64,000 bases of DNA from Haematococcus lacustris (taxonomy: Eukaryota; Chlorophyta; Chlorophyceae; Chlamydomonadales; Haematococcaceae). The first letter of the stretch is position 1. The number at the start of each line of letters is the position of its first letter. The notes under the pieces were generated by a model. It was not told the origin of the DNA and made no database searches. It was given only the letters and a program-made list of their open reading frames with translations. Below are positions 42,975-55,522 of the stretch, piece after piece. The stretch covers positions 3,669,896 through 3,733,895 of the forward strand of contig JASKMD010000030.1 in assembly GCA_030144725.1 (NCBI GenBank). Reading direction: 5' to 3'. The translations under genes and the position numbers were made by a program.

Positions 42975-45900
42975 ATGGCACAGCTCTTCACGAGGACAGA
43001 AGGCATTGCACTGCTGCACCGTCTGCCGCGCTTTGCCAGGGAAACTATTCGCTACTACGAGACTGCCAGCCTGCTGCAGAACTTTACCCCTCTGCCCCCT
43101 CTCACTGGCGCCACGCTGTCAGCTCAGGTACGGTGCGAGTTGCGTCGAGTGCTCATTGCATCCACCACAGTTTCAGCCTGAGGCTGCAGGTGCTTACCCC
43201 TTGCGCCACTGCCTGACTGCCTCTAGCCAATGTGGCATGAGCCTCAGTCCATGGCCCTGCCAATGCCATGACCCTCTATGCCATGCCCTCTATGCCATGC
43301 CATGGCTCGAGCCAATGTGGCTTGAGGCACATGCCTTAGTGTCAGCTGACACAGCTGAAGGCCAGGCACTCATGATGAAGGCTCGGGAGATGAGCGTCTC
43401 AGCCACTTGCAGCCCAGGCCTGGGTACTGCCTGCCCTTGTCTGATTGCTTCAGCTGCGCTGGCCTCCAGCACAGCTGCAACACTCGCCACTTGCTCCCCC
43501 ATGCTCAGCGCTGCATTGCAGTCCCTGTCTACCCACTTGCTTGGCTATGGGTGGGCTTAGCAGCTTGGCCTTACTCTCGCCTCTGGGCGGCCGGGTGGGC
43601 TGGGTGGGCTTTGATGCCTGCTCAGCCTTGGTGTGCCTGGTGTTCTTGGCTGGCGAGGGAGTGCTCTGAGAGCGCTGGCTGTGTGGCTGCACGCCTGGCT
43701 GCCTGTGGCAGGGTGCCTGCCCGCCTGGCTGCTGTGTGGCTGCCCGCCCTGGCTGCCTGGGCCCTGTGGCAGGGTGCGCGGGGCCACAGCCGGGCAGCCC
43801 ATCAGGCCCATCAGGCCGGGCAGCCCATGGCCCCGCGCACCCTGCCACAGGGCCCAGGCATCAGGCCCATCAGCCGGGCAGCCCATCAGGCCCATCAGGC
43901 CCAGGGCCATCAGCCCATCAGGCGCGGGACTGGGTAGTCACGCAGCTGGCTGCAGGCCTCTCGGAGACCCATCAGGCCCTACCAGCGCCCTAGGCAAAGG
44001 AGTGGATGGCTAGTCCAGTGCTGACTCTTGACAGCCCTATGCCTCCTATGTCCTCCTAGCAGCGCCCTAGGCCCTGGGCCAGCCGAGTCATGTCCCTCGT
44101 ACAGCTCCCATACCTGTCCAAGTCTTATATTTCAGCCAGCTCCCATCCAGGCTAGGTTGTGGGAGCAGGCTGCAGCCCCTCCATCACTGCACTCCCCTCA
44201 CTGCACTCCCCTCACTGCACTCCCCTCACTGCACTCCACTGCGGCCAAGGCTGCTGCGGCCCGCAGTGGCCTGCCCCCCTCCCTGCTGGCCTGCTGCCGC
44301 CATGCCTGCCTGGCCCTCAGCAGGGCAGACAAGGATGGCAGCAGTGCCGCAGGCCATCAGGGCTGCAGAGGCCACTGCTCTCCACCTAGGCTGTGTTGGG
44401 TGAGGTGCTTCATCAGCCTCCCAGACCACCATGCAGCCACCTGGATGGCTGGACGGCATGCAAAAACGGGAAAAGAAAAAATCTTACTTTCTCCCATAAT
44501 GTAAAGGGATATGTTGTTCACCGCAACATCCCCACATGGAAGCCACTGGCCCTCACCAGGAGACAGAACCGTCTGTTCACCTGCCCAAGGTCTCCATGTC
44601 TGTGTCTTCCATACCTAGGCAGACACATGCCCAGCCCGTCAGGTTGCTAGGCAATGTGTGGGAGACAGGTCGTGTCTGAGTCATGTCAGGTGTGGCTTGA
44701 CCGCCAGGCCCGTGTTGAGTTTGCAGGCCCTGGCAGCAGCCCTGCCTTAACAGGACACACATGAGGGTAGCACGACCTGACATGGCCAGGACCTGGCCTG
44801 CGTCAATCCTGAGCAGTCTCTGACATTCGGATGGCTAGCCTGGCCTCCTGTGGCCAGCCTGACAGCAGGCCTGCCCCAGTGCCCCAGTGCCCCACAGCCC
44901 CCCTGCCCCTGCAGGCCTTCTACTATGTGGTGATCACGGACTGGTCCATGTACCTCCTCACCCTCAATGGTGGGGCAGAGGAGGGCGTGCAGCTGGAGCT
45001 GCCCCTGCTGGCCATCAGGGACATGGTGAGCAATGCGTGCAGGCACCTGCCAGCAGCAGCAATAGGGTAGCAGCAGCAGGGGGGACAATGCCTGGTGCAG
45101 TGGCCCTCCCCCCTTCTCCACCCATCAAGCTGTTCTGTCCAGTCATTGATTTTCTCATCTGCCAGTGGGCAACCTTGTCCATGATCCACCCTCTCAGCTC
45201 CGCCACTTGACCGCAGGAGCTACGCATCGTGGACAGTGACCACCTGCTGCTGAGCCAGGACCTGAGGCGCCACAAGACCGCCGTCATAACCTGCCAGCCT
45301 GTGGTGCGCAAGCCTGACCAGCCTCTGGCCGGCCCCTCCCCCTCCCCCTCCTCCTCCCCCTCCCCCTCCCCCTCCCCCTCCCCCTCCCCCTCCCCCTCCC
45401 CCTCCCCCTCCCCCTCCCCCTCCCCCTCCCCCTCCCCCTCCCCCTCCCCCTCCCCCTCCCCCTCCCCCTCCCCCTCCCCCTCCCCCTCCCCCTCCCCCTC
45501 CCCCCTCCCCCTCCCCCTCCCCCTCCCCCTCCCCCTCCCCCTCCCCCTCCCCCTCCCCCTCCCCCTCCCCCTCCCCCTCCCCCTCCCCCTCCCCCTCCCC
45601 CTCCCCCTCCCCTCCCCCTCCCCCTCCCCCTCCCCCTCCCCCTCCCCCTCCCCCTCCCCCTCCCCCTCCCCCTCCCCCTCCCCCTCCCCCTCCCCCTCCC
45701 CCTCCCCCTCCCCCTCCCCCTCCCCCTCCCCCTCCCCCTCCCCCTCCCCCTCCCCCTCCCCCTCCCCCTCCCCCTCCCCCTCCCCCTCCCCCTCCCCCTC
45801 CCCCTCCCCCTCCCCCTCCCCCTCCCCCTCCCCCTCCCATCCCCCTCCCCCTCCCCCTCCCCCTACTCACAGCACCAATCCATAGCTGTGGCTGTATGGC

Positions 45901-46678
45901 CTGCTCCAGGTGGACACCGCTCAGCTCCCTGCCAAGCAGACCCTCCTGCTGCAGCGAGTCGCCCAGTCCCTGGCTGCCACAGGGGGTGACGTCACTGCCG
46001 CCTGCAAGGCCATGCAGGGGTCGGGGGCCCCCACCTCTGCCCCGCCAGCATCACCCGCAAGGCGGGGCACGCAGCAGCCTAATGGAGGGCAGGTGATGCG
46101 GCCAGACCCTGGCCGCATAGGGAAGCAGGGTTGGGTGCAGCTGCCGCTGGAGCAGCAGCAGCAGCAGCAGCAGTACCAACAGCAGTACCAGCAGCAGCAG
46201 CAGCAGTACCAGCGGCAGCAGCAGCAGTACCAGCAGCAGCAGCAGCAGCCGCAGCATCAACTGCAGCGCCACACTGAAACCCAAGGTGACCAGGAAGGGT
46301 GCTGGGCGGCACAGGTCAGGTCAGCAGGCCCAGCAGGCCCCAGGCCTGTGGGGGAGAGCAGGGACCCCACGCCCTGGCCTGGGCCACCCCACCCCCGCCC
46401 ACATGCCCCCTGGCCAGCCTCCTGGTCCGCACCCCCCAGCCCCCCAGCCCCCCCTGCTGCTGCCCAGTTTGCCTCCTCTGCAGCCAGCAGCTTATCAGGC
46501 TGGGTCACTCCCGCCTCAGCCCCTGGGCAGCCTGCATCCAGCTGGACTCGAACCCAGGACCCAGGCAGGCCAGGCTGGGCCCTCGCCTCCCTGCAGCAGG
46601 GGCCCTACACAGGGCACTGTGGGGTACAGGGGCTGCAGCTCGGCCTCGGTTCAGTCCAGCAGCAGCAGCAGCAGCAGG

Positions 46679-46723
<45 letters not shown>

Positions 46724-46949
46724 GGCAGCAGCAGCAGCAGCAGGGGCAGCAGCAGGGGCAGGGGCAGCAGCAGGGGCAGGGGCAGCTGCAGCAGCAGCAG
46801 CAGCAGCAGGGGGGACGACAGCAGCAAGATGAGTGGCAGAGGTGGCAGCAGGGGCAGGGGCACCAGCCCCAGCAGCTTCAGCCCCAGCAGCAGCAGCTCC
46901 CTCCTGGGCATCACTCACAGCAGCAGCATTGGCCTACAACTCATCAGCC

Positions 46950-46984
<35 letters not shown>

Positions 46985-49276
46985 GTCAGCCGGCAGGGGG
47001 GACCCTGCCTGGTGGCGTCCTGCCCCCTCCCCCGCCTCTCCACCTCCTCTCCCCAGTGCTGCCCCCAGTGCCGCAGCCAGGCCCTGGGATATGGCAGCCC
47101 CCTCCTGCCACCATACTGCCCCAACATGTGATGGTGAGCCACACTACTAGGGGCGTCACACAAACCACCCAGTGATTTTGACTGAGCGCACACCCTGCCC
47201 CTGCCCCTGCCCCTGCCCCTGCCCCTGCCCCTGCCCCTGCCCCTGCCCCTGCCCCTGCCCCTGCCCCTGCCCCTGCCCCTGCCCCTGCCCCTGCCCCTGC
47301 CCCTGCCCCTGCCCCTGCCCCTGCCCCTGCCCCTGCCCCTGCCCCTGCCCCTGCCCCTGCCCCTGCCCCTGCCCCTGCCCCTGCCCCTGCCCCTGCCCCT
47401 GCCCCTGCCCCTGCCCCTGCCCCTATCCCAGCAGTGCCACCCTGGCCGGGTGTGGTGCAGTGTGGGTGTGGTAGCCCCGCGCCCTGCCTGCCTGCAGTTC
47501 GAGTCTTACGCCCTGGTGTTGGTCACGGTGGAGCAGCAGTCGCAGCTGTGGCTGCATGCGCAGCGGGCATGGCTGGGGGCGCACATGAGAGCCTCCATGG
47601 CACGCGCCCGCCTGCCCGGCCTGCCCCTCTGGTTCCACCCCCCTCTCCCCTCCCACCACCACCTGCTGGAGTTGCTGGAAGCAGCAGCGGGCAGCAAGGG
47701 GGAGGGGGCGGGGGGAGGAGGGGCTAGGCAGCAGGCCACGCAGCTTATGGGTGTCGTGGAAAAGGTGCAGCAATTTTTGGGGTGGTGCAGGTGGGTGTTT
47801 TGAATCTTCTTGTATTATTACGCATTGGCAGTGGCAACATTACACTGAAGTGAGGTAATAAGGTAGTGAGGTAGTGAGGTAGTGAGGTAGTGGCTCAGCT
47901 GGGGATGACAGGGCACGGGTGCAGCAGGGGTGCCAGTGGGCATGGGGAGTGGGTCAGGAGGGGGGGTGCTGGGTGATGCTGCCTGGGTGGGCAGGTAGCA
48001 GCAGGGTGCAGGCGTGGCTGTTGTGGGCATGTAGCAGCTGTCGCTGGTGTCATAGGCTGCCGTGCCGAGCTTAGTATGTGTCATGCAGGCTTCGTCTTAC
48101 AGGATGCCTGGATGCGTGTGCCACCTTGCCTTCACTCCTACACCGTCACGCATACATTCAAATTCCACCCTGCAGTGCGCATTTGCTTGCCATGCATCGC
48201 ACCATCTGCGTGCCAGCCTGCTGCCGTGCGTTTGCTGCGCAGCGCGGCATGGAACCTGCGACCCCAACCAGTGCGGCCCGCTAACATCCACCAGCCGCGC
48301 TCCGAAACCCTAGTTGAAGTAGGGCCGCGTATCGCAGCGTATCATCTGGTCAACGACCAGTTCCAAACATTGATGCGACGGCAGGCCCTTCGGCAGGATG
48401 TCGCGCTCGCCGCCGCCACCCGCTCACCCGTCCCCCTCCTTGCCTCGCCGCAACTCCCGCAGCGTCCGCAGAGTGATGCCGAGTGTCTCGAGGCGCATGG
48501 AGTCCCGCAGACGCTGCTAGCCGGTGCTGTGCACCAACCTACCCCGCAGCAGGTGAGTACGTTCGAGCGCTGACGTTGAAAGCGGAGCCGACATGATCTA
48601 TATAGATAAGTGGTTCCGGACAAGACTGCCGCGACATTGCATCGACCGCCAACCTACTTGACCTCCGGATCCTTGTGCAGCTGATCAGACACCCTTGCAC
48701 GTTGGGGTAGTATCCAGGCGAGACAGGGTGCCAGGAATCAGTTCAGTGTTGTCTGCCCGCCTGCCACCGGAGCCCCTGCTGTAGTGTTTGTCGTGCCCAG
48801 GTACGCGATGTATACGAAGACATGGAGCAGCGCATGGCTTGTGGCTGCAGCCTGTTCGACGACGATGATGTGCTGCTGATGAAGGTATGCTTCAAGATGA
48901 AGATGGATTTGACGGGATGTGTTGGTGTTGAGGCCGGTGTGGCTTAAGTATGTGGCATACAGCCTACACATGGCTCTGTGCAATGCTCTCTCAGACCACT
49001 GCAGTCTGCCTTGTGTTGCATGGCCTTACCAGGCTTTTCCACATGATGTGTCACCAGCCTGCCGGGCCTCAGCTACAACCCCTGCTTGGTCTGGCTAACG
49101 AGCTACCGGACGCGAAACCATTGCGTCCGCCGTATGGTGCGGCGATCATGATGCTGCAGGAGATGTTGCTGGAGCGGTGCGTCGCGCGACCCGGCAAAGC
49201 GCGCGCTTTTGCGGAGCATTTCTTCAACAGCCGGCCAACCATGGCGTTTATCGTGTCGCGGCTGTATGCCTGGTGA
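42975..49276 (+). CDS. Large unrecognised protein, 5' part (8 exons)
   Basis: Phase-consistent exons: 42975-43127, 44915-45025, 45217-45303 (end uncertain), 45910-47133, 47498-47764 (end uncertain), 48103-48552, 48801-48884, 48995-49276 (or to 49272). The first three encode a compact domain, [52 protein letters not shown], somewhat like the N-terminus of vertebrate C12orf56, but I am not certain. Exon 4 has [20 protein letters not shown], then a Gln-rich region with runs over ten residues. Exons 5-8 are helical ([36 protein letters not shown]). The frame either stops at TGA 49274-49276 or splices at TG/GTGATC (49272) to 49374, which keeps the frame into the next entry; I favour one long gene of about 1651 residues. 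Intron 1 (1787 bp) carries an antisense Fanzor fragment. Confidence 0.6.
43460..43720 (-). pseudogene. Fanzor C-terminal fragment, copy C
   Basis: Reverse complement of this stretch matches the 3' coding part of Fanzor copies A and [17 protein letters not shown] aligns with the STPPPAKRSKCIKAEP linker, and GACAGGGACTGCAATGCAGC, the RuvC-III codons, is intact at 43510-43529. Frame is broken around it and upstream dom ains are missing. It lies antisense in intron 1 of the large unrecognised gene. Confidence 0.75.
43759..43855. repeat. 28-bp inverted repeat with 41-base loop
   Basis: Arms 43759-43786 (GGGCCCTGTGGCAGGGTGCG and on) and 43828-43855 are exact reverse complements. The loop and downstream flank consist of CAGCCCATCAGGCC-type minisatellite units. 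Located in intron 1 of the large unrecognised gene, next to Fanzor fragment C. Confidence 0.85.
45337..45863. repeat. CCCTCC hexanucleotide satellite
   Basis: About 85 copies of CCCTCC with two or three single-base slips (near 45500 and 45610) inside an intron of the large unrecognised gene. The exon before it probably ends at 45303, so the Ser-Pro/Leu-Pro reading frame across it is not coding. Confidence 0.9.
47195..47424. repeat. CCCTGC hexanucleotide satellite
   Basis: About 38 nearly perfect copies of CCCTGC in the intron after exon 4 of the large unrecognised gene. Confidence 0.95.
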
Positions 49277-49373
49277 TCTATCAGCACACCATATGCACCG
49301 CATGACGTACTGTGCGCCGCCGCGCATAGCATGCCTGATCAGCAGAGTACCGCCGTGCATGGGTACCTTGCAG

Positions 49374-52300
49374 GGGCGCCCTCTGCGCCATGTTTCCAAT
49401 GGACGCGCGACAGCAGCGGCAGGCTGCGCCGTCTGTTAGCTCATACGTAGAATGGGTCACGACGCGAAAACTACGCAACCCCGAAGCGGGGCGCCGAACG
49501 GAGCCTCCGCCCGCGTCCCCCGGCCTTGGCTCGTCACCGTGAGTCCGGTCCCTCAGGAGCCGCGACCTCCAGCTCCATCGTATCCCCCCTGATTTCACAC
49601 TCCCATATCACTCACTTGGTTACTCTTATGCCCACTGACCACAGCAACCCTGGGAGCCAAGCCATAACAAACAGCCACAGCCAGGCCGCCCCCTCCCGGT
49701 CCCCCCTCCACCCCAGCTTGACCCAGGCCTCCCCGACTGCCAGCCCTACCCAGCCCGGGCCTGTAGCCCAGCCAGCCACCTCCTCTCCCGCAGCTGCTGC
49801 TCAGCACTGTGGGGTGCCTGCTAGGGTCAGGGGGGAGGAGGTATGGGCCAGTCCAGCCAGGGCTGCTCGCCATGCAGCCCTCACCCCCCATTCCCCACAA
49901 GCCATCAGCCCCCCCCCCCACCGCCCTGGCCCCCCCCCGGGCACCCAGTGCAGCCTCACGGGTGCAACCAGGGGGCCCGGACTGCCTCCCTGGCAGCAGG
50001 CACCTGGTAGCCCAGCTCAGGCTGCGGGGGCTAGCGGGCAGCAGGGCCGTGGCAGTGGCCCAGGGCCGGGCAGCTCAGTGGCGGCAGGGCAGCAGGGGGG
50101 CCCAGCCAGCGGCCCGGTGGGCCCTGCAGCCAGCGCTGCCTCGGATCCCTTCCATCTGGGCACCTGGCGGCGCCCTCCTGACCCTGACCTCATCACAGGT
50201 GAGTGAGTGTGACCTGGGCGGGTGTGGAGTACACTGTGCCTTCACCACACAGCTGGGTAGCGGGTCAGAGGGCGGGCGGTGGGCCCTGCTGCTGCACTGC
50301 TGTACATCTAACCCACCCTGTAACCCTCTAACCCAACTGCAGCCCACTGACCTCCTGCACTATGGCTGCATGGCTGCATGGCTGCCCACCCCCTGGTGCA
50401 CTGTGACTGGCTCTTACTTCAGGCTAGTTGCCCCGCTGCCCCACTGCCCCGCTGCCCCGCTGCCCCCTGATCCCCCCTGACCACCAGGGGCGGAGGCTGT
50501 AAGCCGACTTTGCTGATGCTGTCGATGCTGCTGGCTGGGTGTGGGTGCTGCTGGTGCTGCTGTCCTGTGCTGCTGTCGGCCTGGTGAGGTGATGGGTTCG
50601 AGTCCCCACTGCCTACCAGGGCCTTACCCGCTGTGCTGCTGCCCTGAGCCCGCCTTACCTTGGGTGTGGCTGGCTGGCTGGTGGTGTGTGTGTAGGGGCC
50701 CAGCGGTCAGCTGAGGAGGAGCAGTACGACTTCTTCCTAGCGCTGTACTCGTCACGCAGCAGGCGCCCTGCAGTCCAGGTGAGGGGGAGGAGAGGGAGGA
50801 GGGGGTGGAGGGAGGAGTGGGAGTGGGAGGGGAGGGAGAAATAGGAGGGGCGGACAAGGAGTGTAATGTGATAAGGAGGATGGTGTTAGACAGCACCTGG
50901 GAGAAGCACAAAGGGGGAGGCTGCTGTACTGCACGGGGGTGAGTCGACACTGGGGGGGGCCCCTGGGAAGATAAGTGGGGCGGAAGGGCAGAGGGGCAGA
51001 GGGGCAGAGGGGCAAGGCTGGGCTGACGTGATGCTGCCCCCAGGCCTGCCTCCTGCTGCGTTATGGCGGCATGGCCCTGTCAGGTGCGGGTGCGCCACAC
51101 GCTGTACGAGCTGGGCCTCAGCCAGCGCCAGGCCACCAGCATCAACACCACGGTCCGGGCCATGGCCTCGCATCACTGCAGCGCGAGCAAGGTGGGCAGT
51201 CTCCTCCCCTGGACATAGCTGCACAGCACACCCTGCTGCACTAGAGCAGCACTCCTCCCCCCCTCCCCCTCCCTCCCCCTCCTTGCCCTCCTCCCCTCCT
51301 CCCCTCCTCCCCCTCCTCCCCTCCTCCCCCTCCTCCCCTCCTCCCCTCCTGCCCCTCCTCCCTCCCCTCCCCCTCCTCCCCCTCCTCCCCTCCTCCCCCT
51401 CCTCCCCCTCCTCCCCTCCTCCCCCTTCTCCCCCTCCTCCCCTCCTCCCTCCCCTCCCCCTCCTGTCTGCCCAAGTGACCCCATGCTGCTGATCTTCTGC
51501 TGCCGGCTTTACCCCGCCAGGGCTCTGGACGCTCCTTCTCTGCTCTCCCCTCCCCCCTCCTACTGCCGCTGCCCTCCTGGCAAAGTGGCAACCTCGGCCC
51601 AACACGCCCCCTAACTGCCACATCCTCACCAGCCATCCCGCCAACCTTGGCCCCCGACCCCCTGGCCCTGTCGCCCCTGCATGACCTGCCCTACTTGGCC
51701 GCCCTGGAAGTTCCTGAGGCCTTCCCTGGCCTGACCCCAGCCCCCGGCCCTGCTGCTGGTGTGCGTGGTGGCCTCCCCATGGCCAGGGGGTCGGGGGCGC
51801 CTGGCCGCTCAGCAGCAGGGCACCTGTTGGGCCAGCAGGCGATCCAGCGGCAGCAGGTGGGGGGCGGGGGGCCAGGGTGCTGCTGCGGACAGCAGGTGGT
51901 GGCCCCAACCCTATATGGCTGCCTCCCTGCCCTCCCCGCCCCGCCTGCCTCACTGCCCGCGTGGCCGCCGCCACCCTCACCCTGACCCCTCCCCACCCTC
52001 ACCGTCCACTGACAGTAGCCCGCAGGCATGGCCGGCTGTTGAGGGAGGGTCCTGGTGCTGCCTGCTGCAGGCCCGCCTCCAGGGCAGCAGCACGGGCCAG
52101 GCGCTGCAGCACAGCTTCATGCAGGGCTGGGCTGAGGAGGCGATGGAGGGGCAGCCTAGTGCAGTGCAGGTGAAGGGGAGGGGAGGGGAAGGGAAGGGGA
52201 GGGGAGGGGAGGGGAGGGGAGGGGAGGGTGAGGGGAGGGGAGGGGAGGGGAGGGGAGGGGAGGGGACGGGGACGGGGACGGGGACGGGGACGGGGACGGG

Positions 52301-55300
52301 GACGGGGACGGGGACGGGGACGGGGACGGGGGACGGGGGACGGGGGACGGGGGACGGGGACGGGGGACGGGGGACGGGGGACGGGGACGGGGGACGGGGG
52401 ACGGGGGACGGGGGACGGGGGACGGGGACGGGGGACGGGGGACGGGGACGGGGGAGGGGGCAGGGGGCAGGGGGCAGGGGGCAGGGGGCAGGGGGCAGGG
52501 GGCAGGGGGCAGGGGGGGGGGGTAAGGGTAAGGTGGAGAGGGGGCAGGGGGCAGGGGGCAGGTGGCAGGGGGGGGGTGTAAGGGTAAGGTGGGGAGGGGC
52601 CAGGGGAAGGTGCGGGGGGGCAGTGACAGGTGGGGGTGGGCAGGGGTGTAAGAGTCTTCCCTGCATGGCCCTGCAGCTGCGGTGGGAGAGGCTGGCGGGT
52701 CGGCTGTGCGCCGCCCTGGCCTGGCGCAAGACCCAGCTGCTGCTGAGCTGGCTGGACACGCAGCTGTCACACTGCGAGGGAGTGAGCTCACGCCTGACCT
52801 GGATGAGTGATGAAGTGAGTGCATAGCTGGGGTGAAGTGGGGGAAGGAGGAGGGGCAGGGCGCGCTGGTCCTAGGGGCGCAAGGAGTGGTAGGAGTGACC
52901 ATTGTATCCCGCAAGGCAAGGGGACGGTCCCCCCGCTCCATGGGCTTCAGTGGCCTCAGTCGCTGCGGCGGATGCTAAGGTCGCGGGTTCGAACCTAGCC
53001 AGACGCAGAAGTGTGTTCTGGGGTAAGGGGGCGATCTCGTGGAGGCAATTTGGCCCTGTCACGCAGGCGACTTTCTTCTGACCAGTGGTAGGAGTGAGCA
53101 GCGGTATGAGTGACCAGTGGCAGGAGTGAGCAGCGGTAGGAGTGACCAGTGGAAGGAGTGACCAATGGTGGGAGTGGAGATAGGAGCTTCCTGTAGACAT
53201 GAGGGCATGCGGGGGCAAGGAGGGCCGCAAGCCCTGCCGTGCGGTTGCTGTCACTCGCTGCTGGCTGTGCTGGCGCTGTCGCTGCTTGCCTGGCTTGCTG
53301 CAGGTGGTGGAGGTGGGGCGTGAGGTGGGCGGGGGGCCGGGGGCCTCTGAGTCCTGGAGCTTCAGGCGCTGCTGCCTCACCCTCGTGGCCCTCCTGCTGC
53401 AGCTGAGGGACCCTGCGGGTAAGACGCCGGCTGCTGCTGCACCAGCACACTGCCACCAGCACCACCATCTGCACCAGCACTGACACCAGCACCAGCACTG
53501 ACACCAGCACTGCCACTAGCGGCATGGCTGGCTTGCCCCGGGCACTACATCCCTGCCCCTGCTGTCTTCAAGTGTGGCTGCAGGTCCAGGGCTGCTGCGG
53601 CAGCTGCTGCCGCCAGGCGGGCATGGCGACATGCTTTGGTGGGCGGGCAGCGAGGCCCGGGCGGTGGGCCTGGACTGCGCCGCCTCATGCTGCTGGGAGT
53701 TGGCAGCCCTGGGCAGGGAGGCAGCAGCGGGCAGCGGCGGCCCAGCTCGAGACCTAGTGGCGGAGGTGGCCACCCTGGTGCGGGGCGGGGCGGGCTATGA
53801 GGGCCGGTGGGGTGGTTGCTGCGGTTGGGTTCAGCCTCAGGTGTGCCTACCGGGTGGGGGCCCTGGAGCGGTGTGGGGCGGGGTGAGGCGGGGCGGGGCG
53901 GGCGAGGAGTTCAGCAGTGCTGTGGGGTGGTTACTGCAATAGGGGTCCTGCCTCATAGCCTGGACCAGGTAGTGGCTGACAGGAGTGCTGTGACCTGATG
54001 CTGCTGTCTTGCGTGCTGCCACAACCAGTGCTGCCACCGCAACCAGTGCTGCCACCGCAAGCATTGCCCCTGGCCTCATGTTGTGGGCAGTCACTGTGAG
54101 AGGCCCTAGTGACATTGAGCAGCAGCCATGACCCTGGCGGTGCCCTGCCTGCAGCTGCCAGCCCCGGTGGCGCGTGTCTTCCTGCGCCGTCTGCTGGCCC
54201 GTGTGTGCTGCCTGATGATGAGTGAGCTGCATGGAGGGGAGGCGGCAGCGGCTTACCGGGCAGAAGCTGACGTGGTGGTGATAAAGTGAGGCGGTGGCTG
54301 GGCCGCGTGCATGGCACACCTGCTGCTGCCCCTGTGTTGCTGGCAAGGCCGTAGAACCGAGCAGCCAAGCAAGCAGCCAGCATTGACAGAGTGGCACAAT
54401 GCTGTTGAATTGCCAGTGGGCAGGGCAGCTGCGGGCAGGGCAAACAGGTGCTGATGGGAGTGGGAGAGGGGAGGAAGGAGGAGGAGAGGGAAGGGGAGGG
54501 GAGGGGAGGGGAGGGGAAGGGAGGGGAGGGAAGGACGAGGAGAGGAAGGGGAGGGGAGGGAAGGACGAGGGGAGGGAAGGGGAAGGGAGGAAGAAGGGAG
54601 AGTATCAAGAGGTCCCCCCTCCTGCCTACCTACCTGCCACTCTCCCGCTAATGGCTCCAGATGCGAAGCTCAGCAGGTCACGCCACACCCATCACCTGAT
54701 GTCCAGCCTCCACTTCCAGCTGTGTGCTGTACTGTGTGAAGTTGGTCAAGCGCTGTGCTGTGCTGCATCCCGAGCTGGCGTGGTGGCCTGGTTGGTGGGA
54801 TGAGTGCGCAGGGTGCTGTGGGCTGCATGCGCTGGTGAGATGTCGAGCCAAGGGCTGCATGGACAGCCGCCTGTAGGCCTTAGGTGATGAGTGCACAGTC
54901 TGTGATTCCATGCTCTAGCCATCTGCCTCAGCCGCCCCTGCAGTCAGCAGGTCTGGCCCCACCCCTCGTGCCTGGCCCTGCCCGCCTCCCAGGTCTTCCC
55001 AGCTGCTGCGCACACTGCTTGGGCGCCTGCCCTCCGCTGCCGCAACCCTGAACCGCCATTTTGGGGAGCACCTGGAGCACCTGCCTCGGGCTGTGCCCGC
55101 CCTGGACTCGGCCCGCAGCCCTGTGCTGCAGCGCATGAGCCTGGAGGCTTGGGCCTGGGTGGTGGCACAGGTGGCGGCAGCTGACCCCAGCACCCAGCCC
55201 AGCACCCTGTGGAGCCAGCAGCAGGGGGCAGGGGGCCTCAGCCTCACCTGTGTGGCCAACCTGGCCGCTGTCACCACCACCCAGCTGCTGCCTGGCAGGC

Positions 55301-55308
55301 CACTGTGA
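49374..55308 (+). CDS. Large unrecognised protein, 3' part (11 exons)
   Basis: Exons 49374-49538 (or from ATG 49390 if a separate gene), 49645-50198, 50696-50778, 51084-51191, 51521-51856, 52071-52169, 52677-52814, 53304-53418, 53584-53840, 54155-54285 and 54993-55308 keep one frame; standing alone it would be 761 residues. After a Ser/Pro/Gln-rich N-terminus come helical, conserved-looking blocks: EEEQYDFFLALYSSRS, VRVRHTLYELGLSQRQATS, LALSPLHDLPYLAALEVPEA, WERLAGRLCAALAWRKTQ, RRLLARVCCLMMSELHGGEA and SSQLLRTLLGRLPSAAATLN. No catalytic motif or known domain recognised; the helices resemble a scaffold. The last two exons are duplicated downstream at 57483-58592. Introns hold CCTCCC, GGGGAC and GGGGCAG satellites. 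Confidence 0.6.
51245..51470. repeat. CCTCCC/CCTCCCC repeat in intron
   Basis: Irregular C-rich run of CTCCTCCCC and CTCCCCCTC units within the intron between 51191 and 51521. Confidence 0.85.
52172..52520. repeat. G-rich compound satellite in intron
   Basis: GGGGA units to about 52265, then GGGGAC, GGGGGAC and finally GGGGGCA units, a stepwise change of repeat unit within one intron. Confidence 0.9.
52940..53090 (+). repeat. Candidate tRNA-derived SINE or tRNA-like relic
   Basis: TGGCCTCAGTCGC at about 52952 resembles a Pol III A box and GGTTCGAACCT at about 52988 is a good B box, at near-tRNA spacing, but no cloverleaf with paired acceptor stem can be drawn. It lies in an intron of the large unrecognised gene. 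Repeat status needs other copies. Confidence 0.35.
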
Positions 55309-55522
55309 CACTGACTGCACACGCCTGATGGCTGGGACGTCCAACACTCACAACCAGACCTGCCTGTGCTTTGGGCGCAAGCGCACAGTTCCCGCTCTAC
55401 GCCGCCTCCACTGACCACTGGCACGAGACCAGATGCTTGAACAGGAAGCCAGACCACTCGGCGTGCAGCAGTGTGTGTAGGCACGGCAGTACAGAGACGA
55501 CGTGACTGATGCCACAGCACAT

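Noticed and set aside
45220..45885. Poly-Ser-Pro (plus) and poly-Gly (minus) frames
   Set aside because: Created by the CCCTCC satellite inside an intron; conserved exon sequence ends before it.
50580..50610. tRNA gene suggested by GGGTTCGAGTCCCC
   Set aside because: Looks like a T arm and B box, but there is no D arm, anticodon arm or acceptor stem around it.
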